Below, in pieces: positions 1 to 7,537 of a stretch of 63,548 nucleotides of DNA; positions within the stretch are counted from its first letter, which is position 1; the number at the start of each line of letters is the position of its first letter. The stretch comes from JBBKWH01 sp037968855 (GTDB lineage Bacteria; Pseudomonadota; Gammaproteobacteria; Pseudomonadales; Moraxellaceae): positions 1 to 63,548 of the forward strand of contig JBBKWH010000030.1 in NCBI GenBank assembly GCA_037968855.1, written 5' to 3'. The notes under the pieces were generated by a model. The model was not told the DNA's origin. It was given only the letters and a program-made list of their open reading frames with translations, and ran no database searches. Position numbers and translations under genes: made by a program.

Positions 1-75
1 CGAGTACGTGAACGCGGATTGGGTTCTGTTTTGGACAGTGCGAAAAAGTCTTGTCCAGTCGGGGGTGTCAGATAT

Positions 76-363
76 CTAGGCATGATGGAATGTTAGCATA
101 TTTTGGTGGATTGGTATAACATGCAATTTATGCCCTTGTACCTTAGATTTTGAATAAGTCGCGTTTAAGAGCGTGTCAGGTCGTTTATTTGACTGCTTCA
201 CCAAGGCTTCGGTTGCTTTTAGGCTTAGCTCACAACTAAAAGCATAATTCATGATTAATGGAAAAATACACTTGAATTGATCATCATGCTCCCAAAGTAT
301 TTCACCAGCTTTAAAGAACTGCTGAGCGGCTCTCCATATCCTAGCATCTGGTCTTGTATTCAT
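76..363 (-). CDS. Small HEPN-like hypothetical protein, possibly truncated
   Basis: A 95-residue product that I cannot assign to a named family. The start is supported by a GAGAG ribosome-binding site 9 bases before the ATG. The middle (about residues 35-55, NYAFSCELSLKATEAL) resembles the helix of HEPN-type proteins in which an acidic residue precedes a LKA motif, and a later GHKL segment resembles their conserved GHxL turn. The product stops soon after that turn, where HEPN proteins normally continue, so it may be truncated by a junction near the window's left edge. Its partner, if any, would lie outside the window. The HEPN assignment is weak. Confidence 0.4.
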   Translation of the reverse strand: MNTRPDARIWRAAQQFFKAGEILWEHDDQFKCIFPLIMNYAFSCELSLKATEALVKQSNKRPDTLLNATYSKSKVQGHKLHVIPIHQNMLTFHHA

Positions 364-526
364 ATAGATACTCTCAATAATTAGTTGATCTAATATCAGA
401 GTAATCTAACCCTCTGAAGCCTGTAACACTTTACCAATCACATATCGCATTGACTACAAAAATAGCATTTTTCAATACGCCTCATTCCTTGCAGTATGAT
501 ATGCACATATAAACAGGGAAACTTTC

Positions 527-745
527 ATGGATACCCTCAGCTACCCATCTGCCTATACCAACTTAGCCAGCATCATGCAAAAGGTCTGCACCGATAGCAC
601 ACCGATTGTTATCACCCATGACAAGCAACCCGCTGTCGTTCTGCTCTCCCTCGCAGAATACACCGCGATCCAAGAAACCCTATATTTGCTCCAGACACCA
701 CAAAACGCCCAACGACTCATCACGGTGATCAACCAACTTGAATAG
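527..745 (+). CDS. Phd/YefM-family antitoxin, apparently orphan
   Basis: A 72-residue protein with the YefM/Phd layout: an N-terminal DNA-binding half containing the SYPSAYTNLASIM segment, the phrase PIVITHDKQPAVVLLSLAEY that marks the family fold (about residues 26-46), and a short C-terminal toxin-binding tail. YefM proteins normally sit directly upstream of a YoeB RNase toxin and repress their own operon. Here no YoeB frame follows; the next gene is a glutamine amidotransferase 100 bp downstream. The start has a GGGAA site at proper spacing. It may be a solitary antitoxin or the remnant of a lost pair. Confidence 0.85.
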   Translation: MDTLSYPSAYTNLASIMQKVCTDSTPIVITHDKQPAVVLLSLAEYTAIQETLYLLQTPQNAQRLITVINQLE

Positions 746-845
746 CTTATGCCATATCATTTTTGATTCATCCCAAAGCCCCTACCACTGTCCCAAAAAC
801 TCTGCCACACTGACCACAGATTTCTTGTGATGACACCGCCCCGCC

Positions 846-1682
846 ATGTGTGAACTGCTCGGCATGAACTGTGCCACGCCGACCGATATTAGCTTCTCAT
901 TCTCCGGTTTTGCCCAACGCTCAGGCATCACTGGCGATCACGCCGACGGCTTTGGCATCGCGTTTTTTCAGGACAAAGCCTGCCGTCTATTTGTTGATAT
1001 CGAAGCGGCCTGTCAGTCACCCATCGCCCAAATGATCCGGCATTATCCAATCAAATCGCGCAACGTGATTGCCCATATCCGCAAAGCCACCCAAGGCGCA
1101 ACCTGCCTAGAAAACGTCCATCCGTTTATGCGTGAGCTATGGGGTCGGCATTGGATTTTTGCTCATAATGGCGATCTGCGCGACTTCTATCCGAGTCTAT
1201 GCGGTACGTTTCAGCCGGTTGGTACCACCGATAGCGAGCGCGCTGCCTGCTTGGTGTTTCAATCCTTACGCGAGCGTTTTGGCTGCAATGAACCTGCCGC
1301 AGATCAAATATTTGAGGCACTGGCCGAGATTGCGCCCAAGATCGCCGAACATGGCACGTTTAATTTTTTATTAAGTAACGGTCATAGCTTATTTGCCTTT
1401 GCCACCACCAATTTGCATTGGTTGGTACGTGAGTATCCGTTTGCTCATGCGCATCTGGTTGATATTGATATGAGTATTGATTTTAGTCAGTACACCACCG
1501 AAGAAGATCGCGTGGCCGTGATCGCCACCGAACCGCTCACCGACAACGAACAATGGACTGCGTTTAAACGTGGACAGTTGCTCTGGTTTCAAGATGGCAA
1601 AATCGAGCGCTCAATCATCACCGATGCATCACGTTTTGCCGCGCCAACGTTGCCCAGCGAGCAAGCCCACTCTGCCAGCTAA
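846..1682 (+). CDS. Class II glutamine amidotransferase (YafJ-type)
   Basis: A 278-residue protein. Cys2, exposed after removal of Met1, is the expected N-terminal nucleophile of class II (Ntn) amidotransferases. The signatures GDHADGFGIAF, IAHIRKAT and IFAHNGDL, which shape the glutamine pocket, are all visible. The length matches stand-alone YafJ-like proteins, which lack a synthase domain; their acceptor substrate is unknown to me. The stop codon overlaps that of the convergent hxlR-type gene by 4 bp. Confidence 0.85.
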   Translation: MCELLGMNCATPTDISFSFSGFAQRSGITGDHADGFGIAFFQDKACRLFVDIEAACQSPIAQMIRHYPIKSRNVIAHIRKATQGATCLENVHPFMRELWGRHWIFAHNGDLRDFYPSLCGTFQPVGTTDSERAACLVFQSLRERFGCNEPAADQIFEALAEIAPKIAEHGTFNFLLSNGHSLFAFATTNLHWLVREYPFAHAHLVDIDMSIDFSQYTTEEDRVAVIATEPLTDNEQWTAFKRGQLLWFQDGKIERSIITDASRFAAPTLPSEQAHSAS

Positions 1683-2074
1683 CAGCCACTCCGTTGATCA
1701 TGTTCGATTTTAAAACGGGGATACTCAATCTGCTGTGCTTCGTACAAGCGTCCCCAATCAGTCAACATTTGTATGACGGGTACTAAAGTCCGTCCCAAGT
1801 CAGTGAGCGCATACTCAACTTTGGGTGGGACTTGTGCATACACCGTGCGGACAATCACCTCATCAGCTTCAAGCTCACGCAATTGGCGGGTCAGCATTCG
1901 CTGAGTGACGTTAGGCATTAAGCGAGCCAGTGCGTTAAAGCGCTTTTTATCGTCCTGCAAGTGATACAAAATAATTCCTTTCCACTTACCACCAATCACC
2001 GCTAAGGCAGTCGTCATGGCACAGCCAGTAGGTTGATTGAGATAAATTTGTTCGGGTTTTTGTAGGCTGCTCAT
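1679..2074 (-). CDS. HxlR-family winged-helix transcriptional regulator
   Basis: A protein of about 131 residues. The chosen ATG has GAGAG 8 bases upstream; the longer reading frame adds an unlikely hydrophobic leader. The HxlR core is clear: a Cys near the start (TGCAMTTAL), VIGGKWKGIILYHL, a recognition-helix region with TQRMLTRQLRELE, and a wing with YALTDLGRTL. HxlR regulators often sense electrophiles or redox stress and control a divergent reductase gene. That is the arrangement here, with a nitroreductase starting 130 bp away. The shared intergenic region holds a small inverted repeat that could be the operator. Confidence 0.9.
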   Translation of the reverse strand: MSSLQKPEQIYLNQPTGCAMTTALAVIGGKWKGIILYHLQDDKKRFNALARLMPNVTQRMLTRQLRELEADEVIVRTVYAQVPPKVEYALTDLGRTLVPVIQMLTDWGRLYEAQQIEYPRFKIEHDQRSGC

Positions 2075-2110
2075 ATTCAGAACTCTCATTTTTAGCACGC
2101 ATTTTACAGT

Positions 2111-2123
2111 ATACAAAATGTAT
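2111..2123. promoter_or_regulatory. Candidate operator between hxlR-type gene and nitroreductase
   Basis: ATACA-AAA-TGTAT is a perfect 5-bp inverted repeat around a 3-base centre. It lies in the divergent intergenic region, 36 bp from the regulator start and about 80 bp from the nitroreductase start. Short AT-rich palindromes of this kind are typical of HxlR/MarR-type operators. Binding is inferred. Confidence 0.45.
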
Positions 2124-2204
2124 GTATAGGCTAAAAATGTGCATTCTAGCGATATAAATATTGATGCTCTAAGCTTGCCGCACCAGATCAACTAGAGTCA
2201 CCAC

Positions 2205-2813
2205 ATGAACGTTCTAGATGCAATTCAACATCGTCGCGCCGTCAAACACTTTGACCCTAGCCACATGATGCCTATCGAGGTTGAACAGCAGCTTTTGAAT
2301 GCTGCTCGCCTTGCACCCACTTCTTTTAACATCCAACACTGGCGCTTTGTGCTAATCAAAGATCCAACACTACGCCAACGTATCCGTGATTTGGCATGGA
2401 ACCAAGCACAAATCACTGATGCCAGCATGGTGATTGTACTCTGTGGTGACAACCAAGCATGGCAAAAACATCCCGAACGCTATTGGCAAGATCTACCTGA
2501 CCAAGCCACTCGTGAGTTAATGGTGAGCATGCTGCAAGATTTTTATCGTGACCGGCCCCAACTACAACGGGACGAAGTAATGCGCTCAGTTGGCCTAGCG
2601 GCACAGACCTTAATGCTAACGGCACAAGAGCTTGGCTATGCGGCCTGCCCAATGATTGGCTTTGATCATGACGCGGTAGGTCAATTGATCAATCTACCCT
2701 CAGATCATGTGGTCGGTATGATCGTCGCCATTGGCAAACCCACACGAGAAGCTTTTTCTCGCTCTGGCGCATTGCCTTATGATGATGTCGTCATCGAGAA
2801 TCAATTTAACTAA
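2205..2813 (+). CDS. Nitroreductase family protein
   Basis: A 202-residue FMN-dependent NAD(P)H oxidoreductase of the nitroreductase fold. It starts with the family hallmark of an N-terminal helix followed by HRRAVKHFD, the Arg side chains of which contact FMN phosphate. APTSFNIQHWRFVLI (about residues 37-51) is the second FMN-binding motif. The C-terminal half has SVGLAAQTLMLTAQELGYAACPM, then a closing IAIGKP-like strand (VAIGKPTREA). The physiological substrate cannot be told from sequence; quinones or nitro compounds are usual. It leads a short operon with a tautomerase and an NTF2-like gene and is divergent from its likely regulator. Confidence 0.9.
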   Translation: MNVLDAIQHRRAVKHFDPSHMMPIEVEQQLLNAARLAPTSFNIQHWRFVLIKDPTLRQRIRDLAWNQAQITDASMVIVLCGDNQAWQKHPERYWQDLPDQATRELMVSMLQDFYRDRPQLQRDEVMRSVGLAAQTLMLTAQELGYAACPMIGFDHDAVGQLINLPSDHVVGMIVAIGKPTREAFSRSGALPYDDVVIENQFN

Positions 2814-2835
2814 ATCCAACACAAGGAAAATGCTC

Positions 2836-3042
2836 ATGCCATTTGTCAATATTCAAATCACCCGTGAAGGTACAACTGCGGAACAAAAAGCCGAGCTGAT
2901 CCAAGGCGTAACTGACTTGTTGCAACGCGTGCTGAACAAAAACCCAGCCTCAACGTTTGTGATCATTGATGAAGTCGATACCGACAACTGGGGTATCGCA
3001 GGCCAAAGTGTGAGCACGCTGCGTGCCAAGCCACAACCATAA
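2836..3042 (+). CDS. 4-oxalocrotonate tautomerase family protein
   Basis: A 68-residue protein. I start it at the ATG that gives MPFVNIQI: Pro2 becomes the N-terminal catalytic base after Met removal, and AAGGAA lies about 10 bases upstream. The family pattern of strand, helix (TAEQKAELIQGVTDLL) and second strand (STFVIIDEV) followed by DNWGIAG is present. Such small enzymes work as hexamers. It lies 22 bp after the nitroreductase, so co-transcription is likely. Its role beside a nitroreductase is not known. Confidence 0.9.
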   Translation: MPFVNIQITREGTTAEQKAELIQGVTDLLQRVLNKNPASTFVIIDEVDTDNWGIAGQSVSTLRAKPQP

Positions 3043-3107
3043 TAGCAATAACCACCACAGCAGCCGAGACAGACCCGTCAAGGCTGCTGATCGAGATTAA
3101 ATTAACC

Positions 3108-3488
3108 ATGTATAGCTCCCATAACGTCCAACAGGCACTTCGTGCGCAACTTCAACATTATTTTGATGGCTTATATCACAGCGACGTTAGCCGCCTCAGC
3201 CTCGTATTTCACCCACAAGCCATCTATGCCTGTGTGATTGATGGCAGCTTACTGCACTACCGTATGGATCAATATTTTCCGATTGTGGCTCAACGGCCCT
3301 CGCCTGCAAGTCACGGTGAGCCACGGCAGGATGACATTTTAGATATCACTCAACTCGGGCCTGTGACGGCTTACACTCGTGTACGTTGTGCAATTGCTCC
3401 AAAAAAGTTTGACGACATTTTGAGCTGGATTTATCTGGATGGGCGCTGGCAAATCATCAGTAAGGTATTTGATTATCAACTGATATAA
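3108..3488 (+). CDS. NTF2-like (SnoaL/lumazine-binding type) protein
   Basis: A 126-residue protein of the cone-shaped NTF2-like superfamily. The N-terminal helix (VQQALRAQLQHYFDGLYHSDVSRLSLVFHPQA) leads into the curved sheet, which ends with SWIYLDGRWQIISKVFDY, a common closing motif. The fold forms a pocket for small ligands or enzymes; no catalytic set is obvious. It is the third gene of the nitroreductase operon and is followed by a terminator. Confidence 0.75.
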   Translation: MYSSHNVQQALRAQLQHYFDGLYHSDVSRLSLVFHPQAIYACVIDGSLLHYRMDQYFPIVAQRPSPASHGEPRQDDILDITQLGPVTAYTRVRCAIAPKKFDDILSWIYLDGRWQIISKVFDYQLI

Positions 3489-3512
3489 CGTGATCACTAG
3501 CGCTTAAATCAC

Positions 3513-3541
3513 AAAAAAGGCGCATCAAGCGCCTGTTTTGT
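3513..3541. terminator. Bidirectional terminator between NTF2-like gene and clpX
   Basis: A-rich tract, stem AGGCGC/GCGCCT (3518-3523 with 3529-3534), then a T-rich tract. It sits between convergent genes and could stop both. Confidence 0.75.
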
Positions 3542-3553
3542 TGTACCCAACGC

Positions 3554-4882
3554 TTAAGCGCGTTTGGCTTCGCCTTCCAACACAATCAAGTGGTCGGCAG
3601 AGTCATCACTGCTGATCTCGACTGGCTGACGCTCAGATTTAAGCGCAGGCTTGTCTTTGCCAGTAATCACACCTTCGGTCACTTCAACCGTGCCGACACC
3701 GCTCATCGATGGCAACTCATACATGGTATCGAGCAACACATTTTCGAGAATCGAGCGTAGGCCGCGTGCGCCAGTGTTGCGATCAAGGGCTTTTTTGGCC
3801 ACTGCGCGCAAGGCATCGTCGGTAAAAGACAGATCAACATCTTCCATCTCAAACAAACGCTGATACTGACGGGTCAAGGCATTTTTTGGCTCAGTCAAAA
3901 TCTGCATCAAGGCGGCTTCATCCAGTTCTTCAAGCGTCGCCAAAACAGGCAGACGACCAATAAACTCTGGAATCAGACCAAACTTGATCAGATCTTCTGG
4001 CTCAACTTCGCGGAACAATTGACCGAGTTTTTTGCTGGTGTCTTTGCTCTTTACTTCTGCGCCAAAGCCAATGCCGGTCTGCTCGCTACGTTGCTGCACG
4101 ACTTTTTCGAGTCCTGAGAACGCACCACCACAGATAAACAAAATGTTGCTGGTATCAACCTGCACAAACACTTGCTGTGGATGCTTACGGCCACCTTGAG
4201 GCGGAATCGAAGCGACTGTGCCTTCAATCATCTTGAGCAAGGCTTGTTGCACGCCTTCGCCAGATACATCACGGGTGATCGATGGGTTATCACTCTTACG
4301 ACTGATCTTGTCGATCTCGTCGATATAGATAATGCCCATCTGGGCTTTTTCGACATCGTAATCGGCTTTTTGCAACAGCTTTTGCACGATGTTTTCGACG
4401 TCTTCACCAACATAACCAGCTTCGGTCAAGGTGGTGGCGTCGGCCATCGCAAACGGCACATCCAGCAGACGCGCCAAGGTCTGCGCCAGTAAGGTTTTAC
4501 CCGAACCTGTTGGACCAATCAGCAAGATGTTGCTTTTGGACAGTTCAACCATCGCATCGCGTGCACCGTTTTTGGCTGGCACGTTTTGGCTGGCTTTTAG
4601 ACGCTTATAGTGGTTATACACCGCCACGGCTAAGGTCTTTTTGGCTTGCTCTTGACCGATCACATACTGGTCGAGCGCGTCACGAATTTCGGCAGGCTTT
4701 GGCAACGAGCGACTCGCCCACTCACCTTGTCCAGCTTGTTGATGGGTTTGCACCAGATCCAGACAGATATCTACACACTCGTTGCAGATAAAGGCGTTTT
4801 CGCCGGCAATCAGTTTCTGGACTTCATCCTGTCGCTTACCGCAAAACGAGCAGCATTTAGGCGAGTTGGAAAGGTCGGACAT
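3554..4882 (-). CDS. clpX: ClpX, ATP-dependent unfoldase of ClpXP
   Basis: A 442-residue AAA+ protein. The N-terminal zinc-binding domain uses CCSFCGK and ICNEC to hold four Cys. The Walker A loop is GPTGSGKT and Walker B is IIYIDEID; the pore-loop YVGEDVENI and arginine-rich sensor region RNTGARGLRSI follow. The length and domain order are those of normal ClpX. It recognises tagged substrates, unfolds them and feeds them to ClpP. It is the last gene of tig-clpP-clpX, 33 bp after clpP. The C-terminal tail is acidic. Confidence 0.98.
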   Translation of the reverse strand: MSDLSNSPKCCSFCGKRQDEVQKLIAGENAFICNECVDICLDLVQTHQQAGQGEWASRSLPKPAEIRDALDQYVIGQEQAKKTLAVAVYNHYKRLKASQNVPAKNGARDAMVELSKSNILLIGPTGSGKTLLAQTLARLLDVPFAMADATTLTEAGYVGEDVENIVQKLLQKADYDVEKAQMGIIYIDEIDKISRKSDNPSITRDVSGEGVQQALLKMIEGTVASIPPQGGRKHPQQVFVQVDTSNILFICGGAFSGLEKVVQQRSEQTGIGFGAEVKSKDTSKKLGQLFREVEPEDLIKFGLIPEFIGRLPVLATLEELDEAALMQILTEPKNALTRQYQRLFEMEDVDLSFTDDALRAVAKKALDRNTGARGLRSILENVLLDTMYELPSMSGVGTVEVTEGVITGKDKPALKSERQPVEISSDDSADHLIVLEGEAKRA

Positions 4883-4915
4883 GGATACTCCAATGGTGTC
4901 AGTCGAGACAGCGCC

Positions 4916-5527
4916 TTATGGGCGCTGGCTCAGCACAGCATCGACCAACCCATAATCACGGGCTGCTTCTGCGCTCATAAAGTTATCGCGATCGGTGTCG
5001 CGGGCGATGTTCTCAACCGGCTGACCGGTGTGATGCGCCAACAAACCGTTGAGTTTTTCGCGGATATAAAGAATTTCGCGGGCATGGATTTCGATGTCCG
5101 ATGCCTGACCACGAAAACCGCCAAGCGGTTGGTGAATCATCACACGCGAATTGGCCAAGGCATAACGCTTGCCTTTAGTCCCAGCAGTTAGCAAAAACGA
5201 TCCCATCGATGCCGCTTGACCCATACAAATGGTCGAGATATCTGGCTTAATAAACTGCATGGTGTCGTAGATTGCCATCCCTGCGGTCACCGAGCCACCC
5301 GGTGAGTTGATGTACAGATGGATGTCTTTGTCTGGGTTTTCAGCTTCTAAGAACAACAGCTGCGCCACGACCAAATTGGCCATGTGATCTTCGACTTCTC
5401 CAGTCAAAAAGATCACGCGCTCACGGAGTAAGCGGGAATAGATGTCAAACGAACGCTCGCCGCGCGAGGACTGTTCGATCACCATAGGAACTAGAGCATT
5501 TTGCAAGGCTTGGGCCGGATGCGTCAC
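4916..5527 (-). CDS. clpP: ClpP, serine protease subunit of ClpXP
   Basis: A 203-residue peptidase forming the double-heptamer chamber. Catalytic Ser lies in MGQAASMGSFLL, His in RVMIHQPLGG, and Asp in RDTDRDNF. I choose the GTG at 5527 (VTHPAQALQ) because AGGAAG precedes it by 8 bases and the resulting length matches ClpP. The upstream ATG at 5614 would add 29 residues with a hydrophobic, unusual sequence. The short propeptide before ALVPMVIEQ is expected to be cleaved autocatalytically. It lies between tig and clpX, as in many gammaproteobacteria. Confidence 0.96.
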   Translation of the reverse strand: MTHPAQALQNALVPMVIEQSSRGERSFDIYSRLLRERVIFLTGEVEDHMANLVVAQLLFLEAENPDKDIHLYINSPGGSVTAGMAIYDTMQFIKPDISTICMGQAASMGSFLLTAGTKGKRYALANSRVMIHQPLGGFRGQASDIEIHAREILYIREKLNGLLAHHTGQPVENIARDTDRDNFMSAEAARDYGLVDAVLSQRP

Positions 5528-5597
5528 AGCAGTATCTTCCTGAACGTTCAAGTCGACTGATGAATATGGGGGATAAGACACAAAAAAGCAAAGGGCA

Positions 5598-5624
5598 AAA
5601 CCACGCCAAACCACGCCAAACCAC
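5598..5624. repeat. Short tandem repeat in the clpP leader
   Basis: The 10-base unit AAACCACGCC occurs twice and partly a third time. It lies between the tig terminator and the clpP start, within or near the clpP promoter or 5' leader. No function is apparent. Confidence 0.6.
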
Positions 5625-5667
5625 CAACAGATCGACGCAATCGGCCAATCGTCGGACGTTTAAGCAC

Positions 5668-5694
5668 AAAAAAGGCGCGATATGCGCCTTTTTT
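5668..5694. terminator. Rho-independent terminator after tig
   Basis: A perfect 11-bp stem (AAAAAAGGCGC/GCGCCTTTTTT) with a 5-base loop. On the minus strand it follows tig by about 30 bp. This implies that clpP-clpX either depends on readthrough or has its own promoter in the 140 bp before clpP. Confidence 0.85.
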
Positions 5695-5722
5695 GATCAA
5701 TCAAAACAACAGGCTGTTAGCA

Positions 5723-7054
5723 TTAGCCCGCGTTTTGTTGCTGTTGTTGCTGAGCAGCCAACAACTCTTGATAGCTGACTGTCACGTCATTAATCGTGGC
5801 AGCGGCAACGATATGATCAACCACTTGGTCTTCAAGTACGACCGCTTCGACTTGCGCGCGTTGCTGCTTGTCGTTGGTGTAGTACTCGATCACTTCGGCT
5901 GGATCTTCGTAGCTTTCTGCGGTGTCTTCGATCAGCGCTTTGACGCGATCTTGATCAACCGTCAGCTTGGCATCTTGAATGATGGTGCTGATCAACACAC
6001 CCAAACGCACAGCGCGAGTGGATTGCTCAGTGAACAATTCGTCTGGCAGCATGTTGGCGTCAAAGTTTTGCGCACCACCAAACTGTTGGGCAAACTGTTG
6101 CAACATGGCATCACGCTGACGGCTGACTTCTTCGGCAACCATCGCTTTTGGCACGTCGATTTCGTTGGCAGTCAACACGGCATCAAAGGCAGCTTGTTTG
6201 TTTTGTACACGCAGGCTGTTTTTGACTTCGCGTTCCATGTTTTTGCGCACGTCAGCTTTTAACTGATCCACGCCGCCTTCAGTCACACCAAAGGTGCTCA
6301 AAAATTCGTCGTCAATTTCTGGCAGTTGTGGACGCTCAACCAACTTAACGTTGATTTTAAACTGAGCGGTTTTGCCTGCTAAATGTTCGGCTTGGTAGTC
6401 TTCTGGGAAGGTCACGTCGATGACTTTTTCTTCACCAGCTTTCATGCCCATGATGCCGTCTTCAAAACCCGGAATCATGCGGTTGCTGCCCAAGACAAGC
6501 TTAAAGTCTTCAGCACTGCCGCCGTCAAATTTTTCGCCGTCAATTGAGCCTTCAAAATCAAAGGTCGCTTGATCGTCTTTTTTGGCTTTACCAGTGGTTT
6601 TTTTGAAGCTCTGACGCTGCTTACGCAGGTTGTCGATCATGGTGTCAACGTCAGCATCATTGATTTGGGTGGCTTTACGCTCAATGGTCAAACCATCTAA
6701 TGGCGCAACAGTCACTTCTGGATAGACTTCAACAATGGCTTTATAGACCAAACCTGCATCAGTCACTTCGGCAGACTCGACGTTCGGCATGCCGACTGCG
6801 TTGATTTTAGCTTCGCGGATGGCTTGGAATAGGGTGTCACGGATCAGATCATTGATCACGTCTTGACGGATGCCCATACCGTAGTCCGAACGAATACGCG
6901 ACATCGGCACTTTGCCTTGGCGGAAGCCGTTGATCTTTGCAGTCTTGGCGACTTTCTTTAAGCGCGCCTCAAACTGGGTATTAATCTGTTCGGTTGGAAC
7001 GGTCACATTCAGACGGCGTTCTAAACCGGAGACTGCTTCGGTCGTAACTTGCAT
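5723..7054 (-). CDS. tig: Trigger factor, ribosome-associated chaperone and prolyl isomerase
   Basis: A 443-residue protein. The start MQVTTEAVSGLERRL has GAGGA at the right distance; the frame is open 9 codons further upstream. The N-terminal ribosome-binding domain carries the GFRQGKVPMSRI signature (about residues 45-56). The FKBP-like domain in the middle shows FDFEGSIDGEKFDGG and IPGFEDGIMGMK. The C-terminal helical arms follow and end in a Gln-rich tail. It binds nascent chains near uL23. It heads the tig-clpP-clpX group and is followed by a strong terminator. Confidence 0.98.
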   Translation of the reverse strand: MQVTTEAVSGLERRLNVTVPTEQINTQFEARLKKVAKTAKINGFRQGKVPMSRIRSDYGMGIRQDVINDLIRDTLFQAIREAKINAVGMPNVESAEVTDAGLVYKAIVEVYPEVTVAPLDGLTIERKATQINDADVDTMIDNLRKQRQSFKKTTGKAKKDDQATFDFEGSIDGEKFDGGSAEDFKLVLGSNRMIPGFEDGIMGMKAGEEKVIDVTFPEDYQAEHLAGKTAQFKINVKLVERPQLPEIDDEFLSTFGVTEGGVDQLKADVRKNMEREVKNSLRVQNKQAAFDAVLTANEIDVPKAMVAEEVSRQRDAMLQQFAQQFGGAQNFDANMLPDELFTEQSTRAVRLGVLISTIIQDAKLTVDQDRVKALIEDTAESYEDPAEVIEYYTNDKQQRAQVEAVVLEDQVVDHIVAAATINDVTVSYQELLAAQQQQQQNAG

Positions 7055-7537
7055 GGCTTCCTCGATCCTTTGAATCATCAAAGCTGAAAAAATAAAGTCG
7101 GTAAGTATAAGCCAAGCGGATCAACATGTACAAAAGTAAAGCAAACGCCATGCATTAACCGACGGCCCAACCATCCATCTACCGACAAATGGCAGTAATT
7201 CACTGCCCTACTGCGCTCGCCTACGGTGCTAAACGCTATATCCTTTGGGGTGTTCTTGAGCACTACGCTATTTTTTGTATTACACAAAAATGAAATTATA
7301 TGAAAATACACCTTCACCTAACGCGTCATTGAATAGAAATATTTTTCATATTTTGTGCTGATGTTGCGCATCACACCAATCGCTATGCGTGCCTATACAC
7401 AAGACGTTTGCTTTTCTTACACATTTAAAACATTATTTTTCTTGATTTTTTTACTTTTCTTAAAAGTTTTTATATGTACAATACATCATGCAGACATACC
7501 CTCTACAAAACGACTGACGCCAAAGGATCAACACCTC
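7055..7537. other. Divergent intergenic region between tig and the histidine kinase
   Basis: No convincing gene. The stretch carries the promoter regions of two divergent genes. About 7415-7490 is T-rich on the plus strand and would encode a hydrophobic peptide only if the kinase started far upstream, which I do not favour. I see no RNA gene or clear operator here. Confidence 0.5.

Noticed and set aside
4172..5191. Long plus-strand frames opposite clpX and clpP
   Set aside because: They lie antisense to two certain genes, have no ribosome-binding sites or domain-like features and follow from codon bias.
5528..5614. N-terminal extension of ClpP to the upstream ATG
   Set aside because: A GTG at 5527 has a good ribosome-binding site and gives normal ClpP length; the extension has no family similarity.
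5693..6262. 189-residue plus-strand frame opposite tig
   Set aside because: Fully antisense to the trigger factor gene and without any recognisable domain.
7355..7537. N-terminal extension of the histidine kinase with a hydrophobic stretch
   Set aside because: The extension is T-rich leader DNA; the start at 7538 has a better ribosome-binding site and directly precedes the GAF domain.
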